From positions 1 through 7,483 of the forward strand of contig CAILMU010000026.1 in NCBI GenBank assembly GCA_903835325.1: DNA of 7,483 nucleotides, written 5' to 3'. Shown here piece by piece: positions 6,404-7,483 of this stretch (position 1 is its first letter; the number at the start of each line of letters is the position of its first letter). This DNA is from an uncultured Microcaldota archaeon (GTDB taxonomy: Archaea > Micrarchaeota > Micrarchaeia > Anstonellales > Bilamarchaeaceae). A program made the position numbers and the translations under genes. Under the pieces are notes generated by a model, which saw nothing but the letters and a program-made list of their open reading frames with translations, searched no databases and had not been told where the DNA came from.

Positions 6404-7285
6404 CTATATCATATCTTCGTAAGCGCCCGATATATCCACATCCGAGACATCGTAATCAACGAGCGCCTTGTCCTTAATCTGGGGGAGCGTGTCCTCGTAG
6501 GTCGCCCTCTCGGTCTTGTAGAAGACGCCTATCGGTATCTTCTCGAAGTTTGTTTTTTCCGGTTCGAACGCCTTCTCAAGCGCTTGCCCGCGATCCCCGA
6601 TATCATGCTTCGGCATCTGCTCCTCGAGCTTGTAGCACCTTTTCGTGAAGAACTCGTACGTGTTCAGCTTGTTGAACGTAACGCACGGCTGCATCACATC
6701 GACCAATGCGAATCCCCTGTGCTTAATCGCCTGCTTGAGAATCTCCTTCAGGTGCGCGGTATCACCCGCAAACGCCCGAGAAACGAATGTCGCTCCGCCT
6801 AATATGGCGCTTGCTATCGGGTTGAACGGCGTCTCCACCACCCCGTACGGAGTGGTCTTGGTCTTCATCCCGAGCTGTGATGTCGGGGATGCCTGGCCTG
6901 TCGTGAGAGCGTAGAGCTGGTTGTTATGCACGATATATGTGAGATCGTAATTCCTCCTCATGATATGCTGGAAGTGGCCCATCCCGATGCCATAGCCGTC
7001 GCCGTCCCCGCCTTCAGCGATGACATTCAGCTTGTGGTTCGCCAGTTTGATGCCTGAAGCCACAGGGAGAGACCGGCCGTGCAATCCTTCGAACCCATAC
7101 GTCCTGACGTAGTGGGGCATCTTGCTGCTGCACCCTATCCCGGACGAAATGACTGACATATGGGGCGGTATCCCTAGCTCTGCCAGAGCGCTCCGAAGCG
7201 CAGTCATTATGCCGAAATTCCCGCATCCCGGGCACCACTGGGGCCTTTCCTTAGCATTGAAATCCATGACCGTTATCTCTGCCAT
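6404..7285 (-). CDS. korB: 2-oxoacid:ferredoxin oxidoreductase, beta (ThDP-binding) subunit
   Basis: The beta subunit binds thiamine diphosphate and a [4Fe-4S] cluster and oxidatively decarboxylates a 2-oxoacid to acyl-CoA, passing electrons to ferredoxin. In the 293-aa product: WCPGCGN (17-23, Cys18 and Cys21), Cys52 in GIGCSSK and Cys201 in QPCVTFN are the four expected cluster ligands. GDGDGYGIGMGHFQH (93-107) through HNNQLYALTTGQASPTS (120-136) is the ThDP/Mg motif (GDG, then NN 26-28 residues on). Family members usually have GLTGGQ or GMTGGQ where this has ALTTGQ. Length and sequence fit the archaeal two-subunit type. The substrate (2-oxoglutarate, pyruvate or broad) cannot be fixed, so the symbol is provisional. 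The start is ATG 7285, which has GGTGA five bases upstream. A longer frame from GTG 7294 would start inside that ribosome binding site. The gene follows the alpha subunit by 18 bp, in one operon. Confidence 0.93.
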   Translation of the reverse strand: MAEITVMDFNAKERPQWCPGCGNFGIMTALRSALAELGIPPHMSVISSGIGCSSKMPHYVRTYGFEGLHGRSLPVASGIKLANHKLNVIAEGGDGDGYGIGMGHFQHIMRRNYDLTYIVHNNQLYALTTGQASPTSQLGMKTKTTPYGVVETPFNPIASAILGGATFVSRAFAGDTAHLKEILKQAIKHRGFALVDVMQPCVTFNKLNTYEFFTKRCYKLEEQMPKHDIGDRGQALEKAFEPEKTNFEKIPIGVFYKTERATYEDTLPQIKDKALVDYDVSDVDISGAYEDMI

Positions 7286-7290
7286 CATCT

Positions 7291-7295
7291 TCACC
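7291..7295 (-). promoter_or_regulatory. Ribosome binding site deciding the korB-type start
   Basis: GGTGA on the minus strand matches the archaeal anti-SD complement (GGAGGTGAT). It lies five bases before the ATG at 7285, two before the tandem ATG at 7288, and overlaps the GTG at 7294. This favours 7285 as the start. It sits in the 18-bp gap after the alpha-subunit stop. Confidence 0.6.
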
Positions 7296-7303
7296 GATCC
7301 AAA

Positions 7304-7483
7304 TCAAAGCCCGTACCTCTGGGTGTTGTAATATTCCAGGTCCTCTTTCTCCACGACCTCGATCCTCTTCTCGCCCTTGAACTCGTTCTTCGCGAGTCTG
7401 GCGACCTCTTCTGCTATCTGCTCAGGGAAGAAAGGCCTGGCATCGTATTTGAGGATTTGGAAATCCATCACGAGCCCTGCGCA
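7304..7483 (-). CDS. korA: 2-oxoacid:ferredoxin oxidoreductase, alpha subunit, C-terminal 59 codons (5' end outside window)
   Basis: Translating the minus strand from the window edge gives an open frame of 59 codons ending in TGA (7306-7304). It begins CAGLVMDFQILKYDARPFFP and ends DLEYYNTQRYGL. The YDARPFFPEQI stretch matches the closing segment of archaeal alpha (or fused gamma-alpha) subunits, which carry the 2-oxoacid-binding and pyrimidine domains and pair with the beta subunit in the active heterodimer. The order alpha then beta with an 18-bp gap is the usual operon layout. Whether the gamma domain is fused at the N-terminus cannot be seen. Too short for the usual ORF-length cutoffs, but supported by frame, position and family match. 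Confidence 0.85.
   Translation of the reverse strand, partial: CAGLVMDFQILKYDARPFFPEQIAEEVARLAKNEFKGEKRIEVVEKEDLEYYNTQRYGL

Noticed and set aside
7285..7294. GTG start at 7294 for the beta subunit.
   Set aside because: The GTG is part of the GGTGA ribosome binding site, and family proteins start near the MAEITVMDF sequence.
1..7483. CRISPR arrays, insertion sequences, tRNA or rRNA genes, and defence or toxin-antitoxin modules.
   Set aside because: No regular direct repeats, transposase motifs, cloverleaf-like stretches or small paired genes were seen; gaps between genes are all under 90 bp.

Overview
The window is archaeal chromosomal DNA with about 97% coding density and no mobile element, tRNA, rRNA or CRISPR array. 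The archaeal signs are an XPD-type helicase, a replication factor C large subunit (RfcL), a Hef/FANCM-type helicase with a PCNA-interacting (PIP) box, a 2-oxoacid:ferredoxin oxidoreductase, TATA boxes about 26 bases upstream of probable leaderless starts, and U-rich 3' ends. Moderate GC, heavy use of AGG/AGA and ATA codons, very short intergenic gaps, a short RfcL and a nuclease-less Hef would suit a small-genome DPANN-type archaeon (Micrarchaeota-like). That lineage call is a low-confidence inference.

Layout. (1) 1-2288, plus strand: the 3' part of an XPD-family helicase gene, followed one base later by rfcL. (2) 2303-3892, minus strand: a Hef-type helicase, convergent with rfcL, ending in a low-complexity tail and a C-terminal PIP box. 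(3) A ~60-bp divergent promoter region (3893-3952) shared between the helicase and a plus-strand ATZ/TRZ-type amidohydrolase (3953-5254). (4) 5275-6318, minus strand: an unrecognised 347-aa protein with a leaderless promoter and a U-rich 3' end. Its core reads like a PP2C-type phosphatase fold whose key metal ligands appear to be lost. (5) 6404-7483, minus strand: the korA/korB-type pair, with the complete beta subunit and only the last 59 codons of the alpha subunit.

How the genes fit together. The first half is a DNA replication and repair neighbourhood. RfcL loads PCNA, the Hef-type helicase carries a PCNA-binding box, and XPD is a 5'-3' repair helicase translated in tandem with rfcL. The second half is metabolic: an amidohydrolase probably acting on a purine or other nitrogen heterocycle, and a ferredoxin-reducing 2-oxoacid oxidoreductase. 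The possible pseudophosphatase sits between them as its own transcription unit.

I did not find a clear new multi-gene system. The items most worth a second look are the PP2C-like protein with missing catalytic aspartates, the nuclease-less Hef with a terminal PIP box, and the tail-less RfcL with unusual ATP-site residues.
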